Of a DNA stretch of 64,000 bases, positions 55,788 to 64,000 are shown in pieces. This DNA is from Chlamydoabsidia padenii (taxonomy: Eukaryota; Mucoromycota; Mucoromycetes; Mucorales; Cunninghamellaceae). The translations under genes and the position numbers were made by a program. The stretch is from assembly GCA_025330725.1 (NCBI GenBank), contig JAIWND010000056.1, forward strand, positions 43,693-107,692, in the 5' to 3' direction. The notes under the pieces were generated by a model, which worked only from the letters and a program-made list of their open reading frames with translations, did no database searches and was not told where the DNA came from. The stretch's first letter is position 1; each line of letters opens with the position of its first letter.

Positions 55788-57191
55788 ATGAATCTTCAGA
55801 ATCTTCATAAAGAAGAAATTGATAAATTAGTAAACCAAGAGTGGTCTTTTTTATACGATGCTTATCCAGTACTGGAAAGAGAATACAAACATAGAACAGA
55901 ATTAAAGGAATTAAAAGTAAACTATATTATTAGTAAAATTAAGGATGAATTGTTAGATAAATTGGGTTATATTGCGGTCTTCTATTTTATACAACTGTTC
56001 TTTAGTATTGGAGATTATAAAAATCCTTATAAAAACATAGACAAGATATTATTAGTACTATATCAAATTATTAGTGGAAAATCTATGAAAGATATGAATG
56101 AATATATACCATATGCATCATTCTATGATATTCAATCTAAGTTCTGGGATGAGGAAAAAGAAAAAATTAGTAATGAAGTTAACAAGAAACTAGAGAGTAT
56201 GTTTTCTAATATAAAATTAAGAATTTTGTCCTCTAAGATTTATAATCCTTTGAAATTTAAAGGAGTAACCTTGTTTCTTGACGGTCATGATAGTAGAATA
56301 AACTACGAAAATTTATTAATTGACAAATTTGATTTGTATTCATACAAATTTGAAGGTACTGGGGTTAGGACACAATTTTGTACTGATATCAATGGATTTA
56401 TATTGTACGTATCATCTTCAAAATACTGTAAAAATAATGTTGATGGTGATATGTTTCTTAAAATGAAATTAGAAAGAAAAATAAGTGAAGCTGATTGTCT
56501 TGCTTTTGATGGAGGGTATTATTATTATATTGAAAGATTTATAGAAAATAGTGCTAAAATTGGTGTAGATATAAACAGATCTAACTTTTTATGTCCATTT
56601 AGAAAAGATAAAAATGTTGATTTAACTATAGAACAGAAAGAATACAATGAAACTTTTGGTAGCTTTCGTTCAACTATTGAGACTGTTTTTGCTGATATTG
56701 GTAATAAATTCAAAATGTTTAGTAATAATAAAAAGATAACCAAGGTTACAAACGTTATCAATTATAATTTAAAATTTAGGACCTGTTGTTTATTATATAA
56801 CATTAAGAAGTTTACAGATAAGTATAACATAGTTCCTGATGAGTTGCATAAACAGTGGTATAACGACGATTTTGATATAAAATATAAGGATGAAATAGAT
56901 GACAGTGTATCTACTCAATATATAAACAACATGTATATTGCTGATGTTATTAACAAACACAATGATATTATTGAGATGCAAGATAGACTTTTAAACCTCG
57001 ATTTGATTGCTAATGATGAAACAGCATACGAGGTCGAGAAAATTATAAGACACGAGAAAAATCAAAATGGTAATATTAAATATTTTGTTAAATGGAAAGA
57101 TTACAATATCTTTTATAATAGCTGGGTTTATGAAGAAGATTTTAATCAAACTGATATAATAGTGGAATATTGGAATAAACAGATGGAATAA
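55788..57191 (+). CDS. DDE transposase with C-terminal chromodomain (467 aa), element III
   Basis: Single intact exon. DDE positions: Asp165 in TLFLDGHDSR, Asp241 in CLAFDGGY, Glu298 in FRSTIETVFADIG. The same N-terminal plan as elements I/II is kept (NQEWSFLYDAYP versus NKQWSFIDSEWP, then the hydrophobic VFYFIQLFFS). The chromodomain spans about 413-466 (YEVEKIIRHEK...IKYFVKWKDYNIFYNSWV). Codon use is far more A/T-rich than elements I and II, and overall identity is perhaps a third by eye, so this is an old, separate branch that probably arrived independently. Confidence 0.85.
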   Translation: MNLQNLHKEEIDKLVNQEWSFLYDAYPVLEREYKHRTELKELKVNYIISKIKDELLDKLGYIAVFYFIQLFFSIGDYKNPYKNIDKILLVLYQIISGKSMKDMNEYIPYASFYDIQSKFWDEEKEKISNEVNKKLESMFSNIKLRILSSKIYNPLKFKGVTLFLDGHDSRINYENLLIDKFDLYSYKFEGTGVRTQFCTDINGFILYVSSSKYCKNNVDGDMFLKMKLERKISEADCLAFDGGYYYYIERFIENSAKIGVDINRSNFLCPFRKDKNVDLTIEQKEYNETFGSFRSTIETVFADIGNKFKMFSNNKKITKVTNVINYNLKFRTCCLLYNIKKFTDKYNIVPDELHKQWYNDDFDIKYKDEIDDSVSTQYINNMYIADVINKHNDIIEMQDRLLNLDLIANDETAYEVEKIIRHEKNQNGNIKYFVKWKDYNIFYNSWVYEEDFNQTDIIVEYWNKQME

Positions 57192-57358
57192 ATTCGGAAA
57201 ATCAAAATATACAAAAGCGTGCCAACATGCCAAGAGCTTTAGCTCTAGTATTTTGTAGTTTCTCGCGTGTTAAAAGATTCATTGAACTTACTTCAATTAC
57301 ATCTTTGCGGCGTGGAAACTATTTTTTTTATATGAATTATTCTGTATTTTATTTTACA

Positions 57359-57593
57359 GAGGACCGGTCAGAATTAATTGATATTTTGGTGGAATAGATG
57401 GATAATTTTTACATCCTTGTAATATAAAATAGTCGGCCTGATCATCTAATTATATGTATATGCTTTCACTTTATCAGAAGATAACCTACGTGATCAGGAA
57501 AGAAAGCCTAAGCCTAAATATTAGACATTGTTCTTTTATCCAATATGGAATTGGTGGATACTATTGTTTTTATATTGGATATGACCGATCCTC
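57359..57593 (+). repeat. Element III end module, right copy
   Basis: Direct repeat of 54467-54701, followed by the TAA duplication. The lack of visible difference between the copies suggests recent insertion or copying from one template. Confidence 0.93.
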
Positions 57594-57596
57594 TAA

Positions 57597-57888
57597 TATC
57601 GATTTCTTTTGACATTTAGATGAAGGATCAACTATATTACTTTGATCAAGACGACCTCAAGTCTCTTCATATGTGGATAACTATCAAGCTTTCTGAACTC
57701 AACTATGACGTTTATGTGAATGAAGAATCGACATTTAACAGAAGTGGACACTTTTTTGCTGTCGGGTTTCAATCACCAACTCAAATTGAACGTATGCAAA
57801 ATGCTACTTCTTTTTGTTTGGATGCAACTCACAACATCTCAGTCTTCAGCCGTGATTGTTTGTGCATCTTGCTTATTCAAGATCCTAC
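57597..57888 (+). pseudogene. MULE transposase, continuation after element III
   Basis: After an acceptor-like ACATTTAG the frame reads MKDQLYYFDQDDLKSLHMW, FAVGFQSPTQIERM and FCLDATHNIS, the last carrying the first catalytic Asp of a SWIM-type MULE. It stops at LTR-B3 just after LIQDPTE. The rest of the transposase is missing. Confidence 0.65.
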
Positions 57889-58315
57889 TGAAGTATGTAG
57901 GGTAGGGAAGAACACAAAAATAAACGAGAACTATTATTACCCTTTATTTTCATGCTGTTAAAAGAATGAATAATAAAAAGTGATTCGAACATAATAGAGG
58001 AGACAAACTACTGCTGTTTATATAGGCGTTGATAAATTTCTAATTGGCTAACACGGCACCAATGGAAAGATGCATAGATCCCATAGATCTGACTGCTGTT
58101 CCTCTTCGATGAAGAAAAACTTTTTAATTGGTAGAAGATTGTACCAAAGATCTTAATTGTGAAGAAGAAAAGAAGTAGAATTTAATAGGTTTGGTTTCAT
58201 ATCATCGATCGCTAAACGCGGTCGTACCTTGAAAGGTCTCCTGACTCCTTTTTTTTCTGGGAGCGGAAGTTAAATCATTACTCATGCTACCTTAAGTATG
58301 TGAGACTTAATTTGA
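57889..58315 (-). repeat. LTR family B, copy 3 (5' truncated)
   Basis: Minus-strand LTR-B, starting (as read on plus) TGAAGTATGTAGGGTAGGG and matching LTR-B1 until TTTGA at 58315, where the 171-bp inverted-repeat element begins. Confidence 0.75.
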
Positions 58316-58486
58316 GGGACGAAGTTATTTCATGCCGAATTTTTTTTTGTTTTCATGAAATTTGACACCCGCCATCAGTCACTTCCGACGAGATTCATTT
58401 ACCGCTCAATTTTTTTTTTCAAATCCAGTTGGTGGCCTTACCGACTTTACCGAAAAAAAAAATTCGGCATGAAATAAGTTCGTCCC
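58316..58486. mobile_element. 171-bp MITE with GGGACGAA termini
   Basis: Terminal inverted repeats of about 33 bp (GGGACGAAGTTATTTCATGC... and the complement ending TTCGTCCC) with one mismatch, closing on about 100 bp of unrelated sequence. Flanks ATTTGA and ATTTAA are only an approximate duplication. It joins truncated LTR-B3 to truncated LTR-A2. Confidence 0.6.
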
Positions 58487-58840
58487 ATTTAACAAAGAGA
58501 AAAAAAAGAAAAAAGAAAAAGAACGTTCTGTCATGCGGGGTTTCAATACAAACACCGTATCACACCATTACAAGACAGAACGATTCTTTCCATGATACAT
58601 CACATCAAAAGAAACTTTCCATCGTAACTTCATGATCAAATAATGATTGCAATTGGTCCTTACTACTCGTCCCATAAAATCACATACATGTATAAATAGT
58701 TCTCTTCTCCCGTTAACATATTTTTCTTCATCTACTTTTACTCTTGACAAATAAAGGCTAGGAAGGATTCTCACCGTACTTGTCTTTATTTTTTATTTTA
58801 CATACATCCATTTTCATTCTACAAAAACCCATATTTTACA
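58487..58840 (+). repeat. LTR family A, copy 2 (5' truncated)
   Basis: Plus-oriented 3' part of LTR-A (TTTAACAAAGAG... to CCCATATTTTACA), matching 36367-36720 in reverse. The first about 220 bp of the LTR are absent. Confidence 0.8.
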
Positions 58841-59119
58841 GTAGCATCGCATAAAAAAGACGAAGGCGAGTAATGGTTAGAAGGCTGTCCTTTATTAGGG
58901 GAGTTCAAAGTCTCACATTTTTTTGGCCAATAGAATTTGACTAAAATTTTATGAATTTTTTGCCACTTTGAATGCCCTTAATGGTTTTTTTCACGAAATG
59001 TCGGAGTTATCGCAGTTGTCGCAGCTGTTGCTAGATTATATTTCCTCAACAAAACGCGTGTATATAAAGCTGTTTCAAATGTTAATCAATAAAGCACTAT
59101 TGCCTTTCTTTCTAAAAAA

Positions 59120-60027
59120 ATGTCTCTTACTCCTGATACTGCCCAAGTTTCTGCCCAAGTGTCTGACGATGAGCCTTCTATATCCATCAATAAGAGCTGG
59201 ATCAACGACTTTGACGAAAATGGAATGTCGTCGATGGATATCATTGTTGATTGGGTGACGACCGGCCAAAACTACAACTCGTATACCGGTACCAAGGCCA
59301 TAATCGGTGAAGCGCGCACAAAAGACAGCTGGCTTAAGGAGATCAAAGAGTTGTTAGTGACTAATGGCCATATTGAATGGAATTTGCCAAATATTCGCGA
59401 AAAGATAAGATACCTGAAGTCGAAATTCATCGAGGTGCAAAAGATGCTTAATCAGAGTGGGTTTGGTACAATCCCCGAAAGTCCAAATCGCGCTGCCACC
59501 ATTAAAGGTATGAAACTATATAAAAAAATAAAGCACACCAAACTAATAATATTTGTTCCACCTCATAGAATTGGTTATCAGCAAGTTCAAATACTATTAT
59601 ACACTTGAACCTATTTTCTGCGATAGACCATCTGTTAGTCTTGCTGGTGTTTCGACCTCGGAAGATGCTCTTACAGACAGTTCTGCTATGCCTTCTCCTC
59701 GTCCTCTGTCTCCACTCAGTACATTCTATTCGGATATCTCGCCTGCCCCCCTATTGTGCCTGTGTCTGCTAACGCATCTGGTGGTGGTAGAAGCAACAAA
59801 AGAAAGCACAAAGACATGATGGATGTCTTGCATGACTTTTTTAAGGTGCGGGTCAAAAACGAGTTGCGGGAGGAAAGCGTAGGGTGCATGATGACTACAT
59901 GAAGGCACTTGCCCTCCTGACTCAAGTCCCCGAAGGCAGTGATGCCTATAAGAGAATTTCAAAATCCTTAGATAGATTAGAGCGTATGATAGTTGATAGT
60001 GATAATGATAACGATGATAATGAATAA
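59120..60027 (+). pseudogene. Myb/SANT-like DNA-binding protein gene with two frameshifts
   Basis: A TATA (GTATATAAAG, about 59058) precedes the ATG at 59120. Exon 1 encodes an acidic leader and a trihelix/Myb-like domain (WVTTGQNYNSYTGTK, KEIKELLVTNGHIEW, IREKIRYLKSKFIEVQKMLN). After an intron (about 59508-59569) a Ser/Pro-rich linker follows. A one-base shift near 59745 (C-run) is needed to reach NKRKHKDMMDVLHDFFKVRVKNELREE, and another near 59880 to reach DDYMKALALL...YKRISKSLDRLERMI, ending TAA at 60025. It is the usual plan of transposon-partner or orphan Myb-like proteins. It could be a recent pseudogene. Confidence 0.6.
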
Positions 60028-61110
60028 AGAGTAAAGACGAACGAGTGAAAAATCCAAAAAACAGTATTCAAATCCCGACATTCATGCAACTGGTCTCGGT
60101 GTTTTTTGACACATATACGATATGTGATGATTGTATGGTGCATGTCATCTATAACCGTCACAATTATGCCTCATCTCCGAACCGTTATAACTTTTTTTAA
60201 AAACATGATATCAATAAAGCAATCCATAACTATTATTTTTATGGTCTTAAAGAACATTTGTTATGGTTTACATTTTGTACTTGCATTGAATAAAAAGATT
60301 TTATTGAGGTTCAAAGTTTGTCGGGTTTAGAATATTTTGGCTGGCGAGCCATGAATTTGAAATGATTTCGGCACACTAAATTTTTTTCAGAGGTCATTTG
60401 AAATCCCGATTTTCCAACTCAGTGTTTTTGAACCCCGATTTCTTCCAAATTAGGAACATGTTCCTGGCGATATGTATGATGCATAAACAACAAGAAAAAG
60501 TAACCAAATTGTAAAAATTGTTTTTTCTTTAATGGTGTGTATAAAATAAATAGAGAATTCTTTCTGTGTCTTTATTATACAGTATGAAGTAGAAAAGTAT
60601 ACAACAGGAAGAAAATTATTTACGCACACAGTACTGTACATGGAAGTATTTTAATGGGACGAGCAGTAAAAACCAGTATGTCATATCAATAGACGGACTG
60701 ATTATGATGCTTTGCCTTTATTTAAAAACATCTACATAGCGTACATTCAAGTTCTTTATTGTTTATTAATGCGTCGGTATTTAAAATCGATACTCCGAAA
60801 TCGGGATTTAAACTTCGAGACAGTATTTTAATTTCCGATGGACAAAATTCAAAAGCCGGAATCGGGGATTCAAAAGGCAAAATTGAAATAAATTAAGGTT
60901 TATGACGGTTATAGATGACATGCACCATATCATTACTATTATTATGGCCCTCAGTTTTCCATCGCTTTGAAAACAGCCTCTACTTTATGGCAAGGAAAAG
61001 AACACATTCAAATTGATGTGTTGATTGAAAACACGTAACATCATATACAAAACAGAAAACAGCGAAGATTGATTCTAATCAACTTTTTTTTCTTTCTTTC
61101 AAGGAAACTA
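60028..61110. other. Repeat-containing spacer with a 25-bp inverted repeat pair
   Basis: Over 1 kb without a convincing gene. A 25-base sequence (TGGTGCATGTCATCTATAAC plus CGTCA) at 60138-60162 recurs inverted at 60904-60928, about 0.77 kb apart. Several AAATC(G)GGGATTC/GAAATCCCGATTT motifs are scattered between (60400, 60437, 60800, 60870). This could be a decayed non-autonomous element. Confidence 0.4.
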
Positions 61111-61440
61111 CAATATAAACAAAGCATCTACCTGAACAATGAGCTGTATACTACTTATTATTTGGCTTTCGTGCTGTATGCCGTAATTACCGTTTACTTT
61201 GCTGGTTTGAGGTAAGTTACAAAAAAAAACTGGCAGTGAAAAAAAGATAGCCTTTCAGTATACATTTGTCTATCAATAGGTATGGTTTCCAATACAATCT
61301 ACAGCACAGGTAAGTAAGGGATGACTTTTTGACTGGTATGAATTACTAATCGTTTATCTCTCATCGATAGTGAATCTCTCTTACTTGGTTAGGCCGATAC
61401 ACAAAACAAATATTAGGGATACTGTAAGTAATGAATATAA
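61110..61440 (+). pseudogene. Possible gene fragment with spliced hydrophobic segment
   Basis: An open stretch encoding LNNELYTTYYLAFVLYAVITVYFAGLR (one likely membrane helix) ends at a good donor (61212, GTAAGT). It can be joined to small exons at 61281-61311 and 61371-61390, ending in TAG. No ATG start seen upstream in frame. Weak. Confidence 0.25.
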
Positions 61441-61602
61441 TTATTCCCCATCTTTCTTTTTACTAAAAAAACAACTTCTTCCACTAAAGATTTAGGTGTA
61501 ATCATAGTATCGTAAACGTTTAACATATGGATAATATGTTACATAGAACCACGGCGCATATAATTGTATTTGAATCAAGACTCAACTGCAATCTACAGTG
61601 GC

Positions 61603-61671
<69 letters not shown>

Positions 61672-61688
61672 AAGTAGTAGAAGTAGTA
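61603..61688 (+). repeat. (TAG)n microsatellite
   Basis: About 28 tandem TAG/GTA triplets with two AAG interruptions near the end. The poly-Val reading is an artefact. A shorter (TAG)n-type tract lies in the RasGAP gene at 7787-7819, where it is read as poly-Thr (ACT on the coding strand). Confidence 0.9.
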
Positions 61689-61956
61689 TGTTGTATTATA
61701 CATTCTTTTAACTGATATGAAGCGCAATATTAATAAAAAAGCAAATCATTCCCCCTACGTATTAATATAATAAAAAGCAAACGGTGTATGTATAATAATG
61801 TAGTGGATAAAAATGTGCGTTTTTTTATTTTTAAAAATGGTAGTAAAGCTTCTGTTTTGAGCACACTCCTGTTTTTCAAAAATAGTAGCTGCTACCCTTT
61901 TTTGCACTGTAGAATATCATATCTACCATTTTTGAGCATAGTAAAAAATGGTAGAT

Positions 61957-62245
61957 ACAAGAGCTACTATTTATACAAAATCTAAAAATTTCTAAACCGT
62001 GGCTTTTTGTTGAGTTGAGCCAATGAGGGGAAGTTGACAAGACTGGTTTTATTTCTTTTGTTTAGTGGAGTTGATTTCATTGGGCTTTATAACGGGATCA
62101 GGTTCTGAGACAATGCTTTGTCTGTTGTTGAATTGGTCACCGTTTTTCTTTTTTTTTCTTCTTCGATCGCCGATCATTCTCGGCTAAATTTAGTTTTTGA
62201 TAGCTGAGTTTTAACGTTCTTTTATTGATTTTGCCTGATACGACA
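61957..62245 (-). repeat. LTR family C, copy 3 (truncated)
   Basis: Minus-strand LTR-C covering the 5' about 290 bp (TGTCGTATCAGGCAAAA at the 62245 end), with a small insertion of T/C-rich sequence near 62150. The 3' end is missing. Confidence 0.8.
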
Positions 62246-62528
62246 GCCCCCCAAAAAATGGTAGCTTAACCACTATTCTTAGCACAGTACTATTATTTCC
62301 ACCATAGTGTTGGTCACCGGTATGAAAGGCCATCAGTGTGCCTTTCTCCTTGGCCTCTTTGACTTCTTCAAAGATGTCGATGCCGGCGTTGGTCTTCTTT
62401 TGTCTCTTTGGCGCCGGCTGAGTCTCCACAGCATCGTTTGCGACATCGGGCGAACCAGAGCGTTCCACGCCTACATCCTGGGGCATCGGAATCATAAATT
62501 CCGCAGCGTTGAGAAACTTCGAAGATGT
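62246..62528 (-). pseudogene. C-terminal or internal protein fragment, unrecognised
   Basis: Minus-strand frame AEFMIPMPQDVGVERSGSP...PAPKRQKKTNAGIDIFEEVKEAKEKGTLMAFHTGDQHYGG, bounded on both sides by LTR pieces (LTR-C3 and LTR-F). Contains a basic PKRQKK nuclear-localisation-like motif. GC content is higher than its surroundings, so it was probably once coding. Family not recognised. Confidence 0.35.
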
Positions 62529-62672
62529 TGTAGTGGTGGTTTATGTAAATAAAGACTGTATGAATACTGAGTCAAAGGTGTGGGTCAAGTTTATTAGATA
62601 AAAATGAGAGAGAGAAGAAAACAGTAATACAAAAACTACTCCCTGGATATAACAACAGGACTGCTCTAGAAT
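62529..62672 (-). repeat. LTR-F fragment, copy 2
   Basis: Near-identical to 30285-30446, same strand; ends TGTAGTGGTGG at its left border. Confidence 0.55.
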
Positions 62673-62742
62673 AATTTTATCCGAGCTGAGTATTCCAGCA
62701 TGTAGCACAATTGTTACTAAATGCCTGTTAGAATACGACAGT

Positions 62743-62812
62743 ACGATCGGAGACAGACTGACTGTGTCGATCGTCGATCTCTTTCTTTTTATTTTAAATC
62801 CCGCTTCGAGAC
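62743..62812 (-). repeat. LTR-A internal fragment
   Basis: About 70 bp matching the GATCGGAGACAGACTGACTG...AAATCCCGCTT stretch of LTR-A1 (36820-36890). Confidence 0.6.
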
Positions 62813-63011
62813 ATTGTCAGACACCAAAAGAAAGAGAGAAGAGAAGATAAAGGCTATTTATAATAGTTGAGAATGGTGAATGAGGTCAAGGGAATAACAA
62901 GAGTATTAAAAGAGAAAGAGATACAAAAGATGGTAAGAGCATTTTTGTGAAACTTATCAGGATTTATATTTTAAACGTCGACAACATGATCACCACACCC
63001 CGAAATTTCGG

Positions 63012-63057
63012 GAGTCTCTTAGGCTCCTTAAAATGTTGAGCATGGAGCCTAAGAGGC
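63012..63057. promoter_or_regulatory. Hairpin upstream of the HMG-like gene
   Basis: Inverted repeat AGTCTCTTAGGCTCC / GGAGCCTAAGAGGCT (about 15-bp stem, 16-base loop), about 190 bases before the ATG at 63244. Next to it is a CGAAATTTCG palindrome. Role unknown: foldback relic or regulatory structure. Confidence 0.4.
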
Positions 63058-63243
63058 TAATTTAACTTCCTCACTTTCCTCACAAAAGGACTTTCAAATA
63101 TAAACCGCCGCTGCAATGGCGGAATCGATAATTAGCCTATTAATAGCTGTTAGTCACTTCGTGTGCTCGCGCTATTTTTCTCCAAAAAAAAACAATCCCT
63201 CATTTTTCCCTCTCTTCTTCCTCAATTTCTTTTTTATATCACA

Positions 63244-63526
63244 ATGAACACCACTGGCTCTTACTTCAACCTCTGCTCGACTAACCTCCAACAAAAAATC
63301 AACGCGTTGGCTAAAAGCTTTGATGCTATTCTTGCTCAAGCTGTTGAAGAAAGCGTCAACCCACAGTTACTGCGTGCAGAACTTTTGGGTACATCAGCGT
63401 TGTCTTCTCGCCGAAAGGTGCAGCCCTGGAATGCCTTCCTCCATGAAGAAGCCAAGGGTAAATATTATTCATTATATGTGCTTTATTTATCTATTTATAT
63501 CTTATGTACACTAATACTGTTATTTT

Positions 63527-63561
<35 letters not shown>

Positions 63562-64000
63562 ACTTTGTAGGTGTGAAGCTTAACAAGGAATGCATTGCTT
63601 CCTTGAAACGGAAGTACGACGAGGCTTCTGAAGAAGAAAAGCAGGGATACTGCAAAAGGATGTCCTGGGGACCTGTTGACCAGAAAAAAGCCGCCAACAA
63701 GGTAATTAGCCATGTTATATATGTAGATCAGATCCACTAACAAGTCTTTCAGATTTTCAGAGATATGGCCCAATCTTCGGTGAAGCTTTTAGATCTTGGT
63801 GTCCAGTCTCTCGTCCTGGTAGCGTCTCCTGGCTCCGGGTCTACTGTCCGAATAGGGCAATCATTCGCTTTTGGAAGTAATATATGTGGATGGCTTTGTT
63901 AAAACTGGAGTATAACCTCATACTAATCCATATTCTCTCTTTTGTTTAATATAGATGAAGCCAGAAGGTTTTTGACAACAAGCGCCGTCGAGAACAAATT
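63244..64000 (+). CDS. HMG-box-like protein gene (3' partial)
   Basis: ATG at 63244 (MNTTGSYFNLCSTN). Exon 1 ends near 63458 and reads VQPWNAFLHEEAKG. Exon 2 (63571-63702) continues GVKLNKECIASLKRKYDEASEEEKQGYCKRM, together forming an HMG-box-like fold (W-N-x-F at the start, K...Y...S-x-EEK-x-x-Y at the end). Exon 3 (63753-63878) encodes DMAQSSVKLLDLGVQSLVLVASPGSGS. Exon 4 starts at 63956 (NEARRFLTTSAVENK) and runs off the window. All introns are 50-115 nt with canonical borders. HMG-like proteins of this plan are often linked to fungal transposons, so it may belong to another element rather than a host pathway. Confidence 0.6.

Larger units (their letters stand above)
54467..57593. mobile_element. 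Element III: AT-rich transposon pairing a Rep-like HUH nuclease with a chromodomain-DDE transposase
   Basis: 3127 bp with exact 3-bp duplication TAA (54464-54466, 57594-57596). Both ends are the same 235-bp module in direct orientation (54467-54701 and 57359-57593), with no difference seen. Each module starts GAGGACCGGTCA and ends TGACCGATCCTC, so it is itself bounded by inverted repeats. Between them are two divergent genes: Rep-like protein (minus) and DDE-chromodomain transposase (plus). The interior is markedly A/T-rich and its proteins Lys/Asn/Ile-rich, unlike elements I and II. Inserted in a MULE gene. Confidence 0.85.

Noticed and set aside
54467..57593. Element III as a plain integrated CRESS DNA virus
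   Set aside because: The 3-bp duplication, the DDE-chromodomain gene shared with elements I and II, and the lack of a capsid gene and of a helicase domain favour a transposon; a viral origin of the Rep gene alone remains open.
61527..61715. Poly-Val frame
   Set aside because: (TAG)n microsatellite.
1..64000. CRISPR arrays, bacterial operons, rRNA genes, prophage
   Set aside because: No regularly spaced direct repeats, Shine-Dalgarno-led gene strings or rRNA sequence found; introns throughout show a eukaryote.

Overview
The window is nuclear DNA of an early-diverging fungus, most likely a Mucoromycota (Mucorales-type) zygomycete. The signs are dense short introns (mostly about 45-90 nt, GTAAGT/GTGAGT...AG), A/T homopolymers in introns and spacers, ordinary fungal housekeeping genes, and a transposon load of MULE, Harbinger, pogo and LTR elements with chromodomain transposases. 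No bacterial operon, CRISPR array, rRNA or convincing tRNA gene was seen.

Positions 1-30.1 kb form a gene-dense arm. In order it holds: a neurofibromin/Ira RasGAP (minus, running off the left edge), a three-RRM RNA-binding protein of the Nam8/TIA-1 type (minus), the nucleoporin Nup93/Nic96 (minus), a seven-helix membrane protein (plus), DNA polymerase eta/Rad30 (minus), a small secreted peptide (minus), an Osh-type lipid transfer protein (minus), a complete MULE transposon carrying a transposase fused to an OTU-protease domain (23852-27590, with perfect 108-bp inverted repeats and an 8-bp target duplication), a SurE-like phosphatase (plus) and a second small secreted peptide (plus). The MULE sits in the shared upstream region of the Osh and SurE genes, 51 bp from the SurE start codon.

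Positions 30.3-62.7 kb form a nested transposon cluster. At least five LTR families (A-E) share the 5' end TGTCGTAT and lie as solo or nested LTRs, several with exact 5-bp duplications. They interrupt MULE, Harbinger and pogo genes, retrotransposon gag/protease fragments, and each other.

The most unusual content is a family of about 3.1-3.4 kb two-gene DNA elements. Three are complete (39060-42276, 46547-49920, 54467-57593) and one is truncated (49932-51126). Each encodes a roughly 460-aa DDE transposase with a C-terminal chromodomain, is flanked by a 3-bp target duplication, and has ends formed by a whole module of 235-285 bp that itself begins GGAGG/GAGGA and ends in the complement. In the first two copies each end module is a long near-perfect palindrome and the second gene encodes a Cys/His-cluster basic protein. 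In the third copy the end modules are identical direct repeats, the base composition is far more AT-rich, and the second gene is a divergently transcribed HUH endonuclease with the three motifs of CRESS-DNA-type Rep proteins. A DDE transposase paired with a Rep-like HUH nuclease between identical terminal modules is the best candidate for an undescribed system here.

The right edge (63244 onward) begins an intron-containing gene with an HMG-box-like segment that continues past the window.
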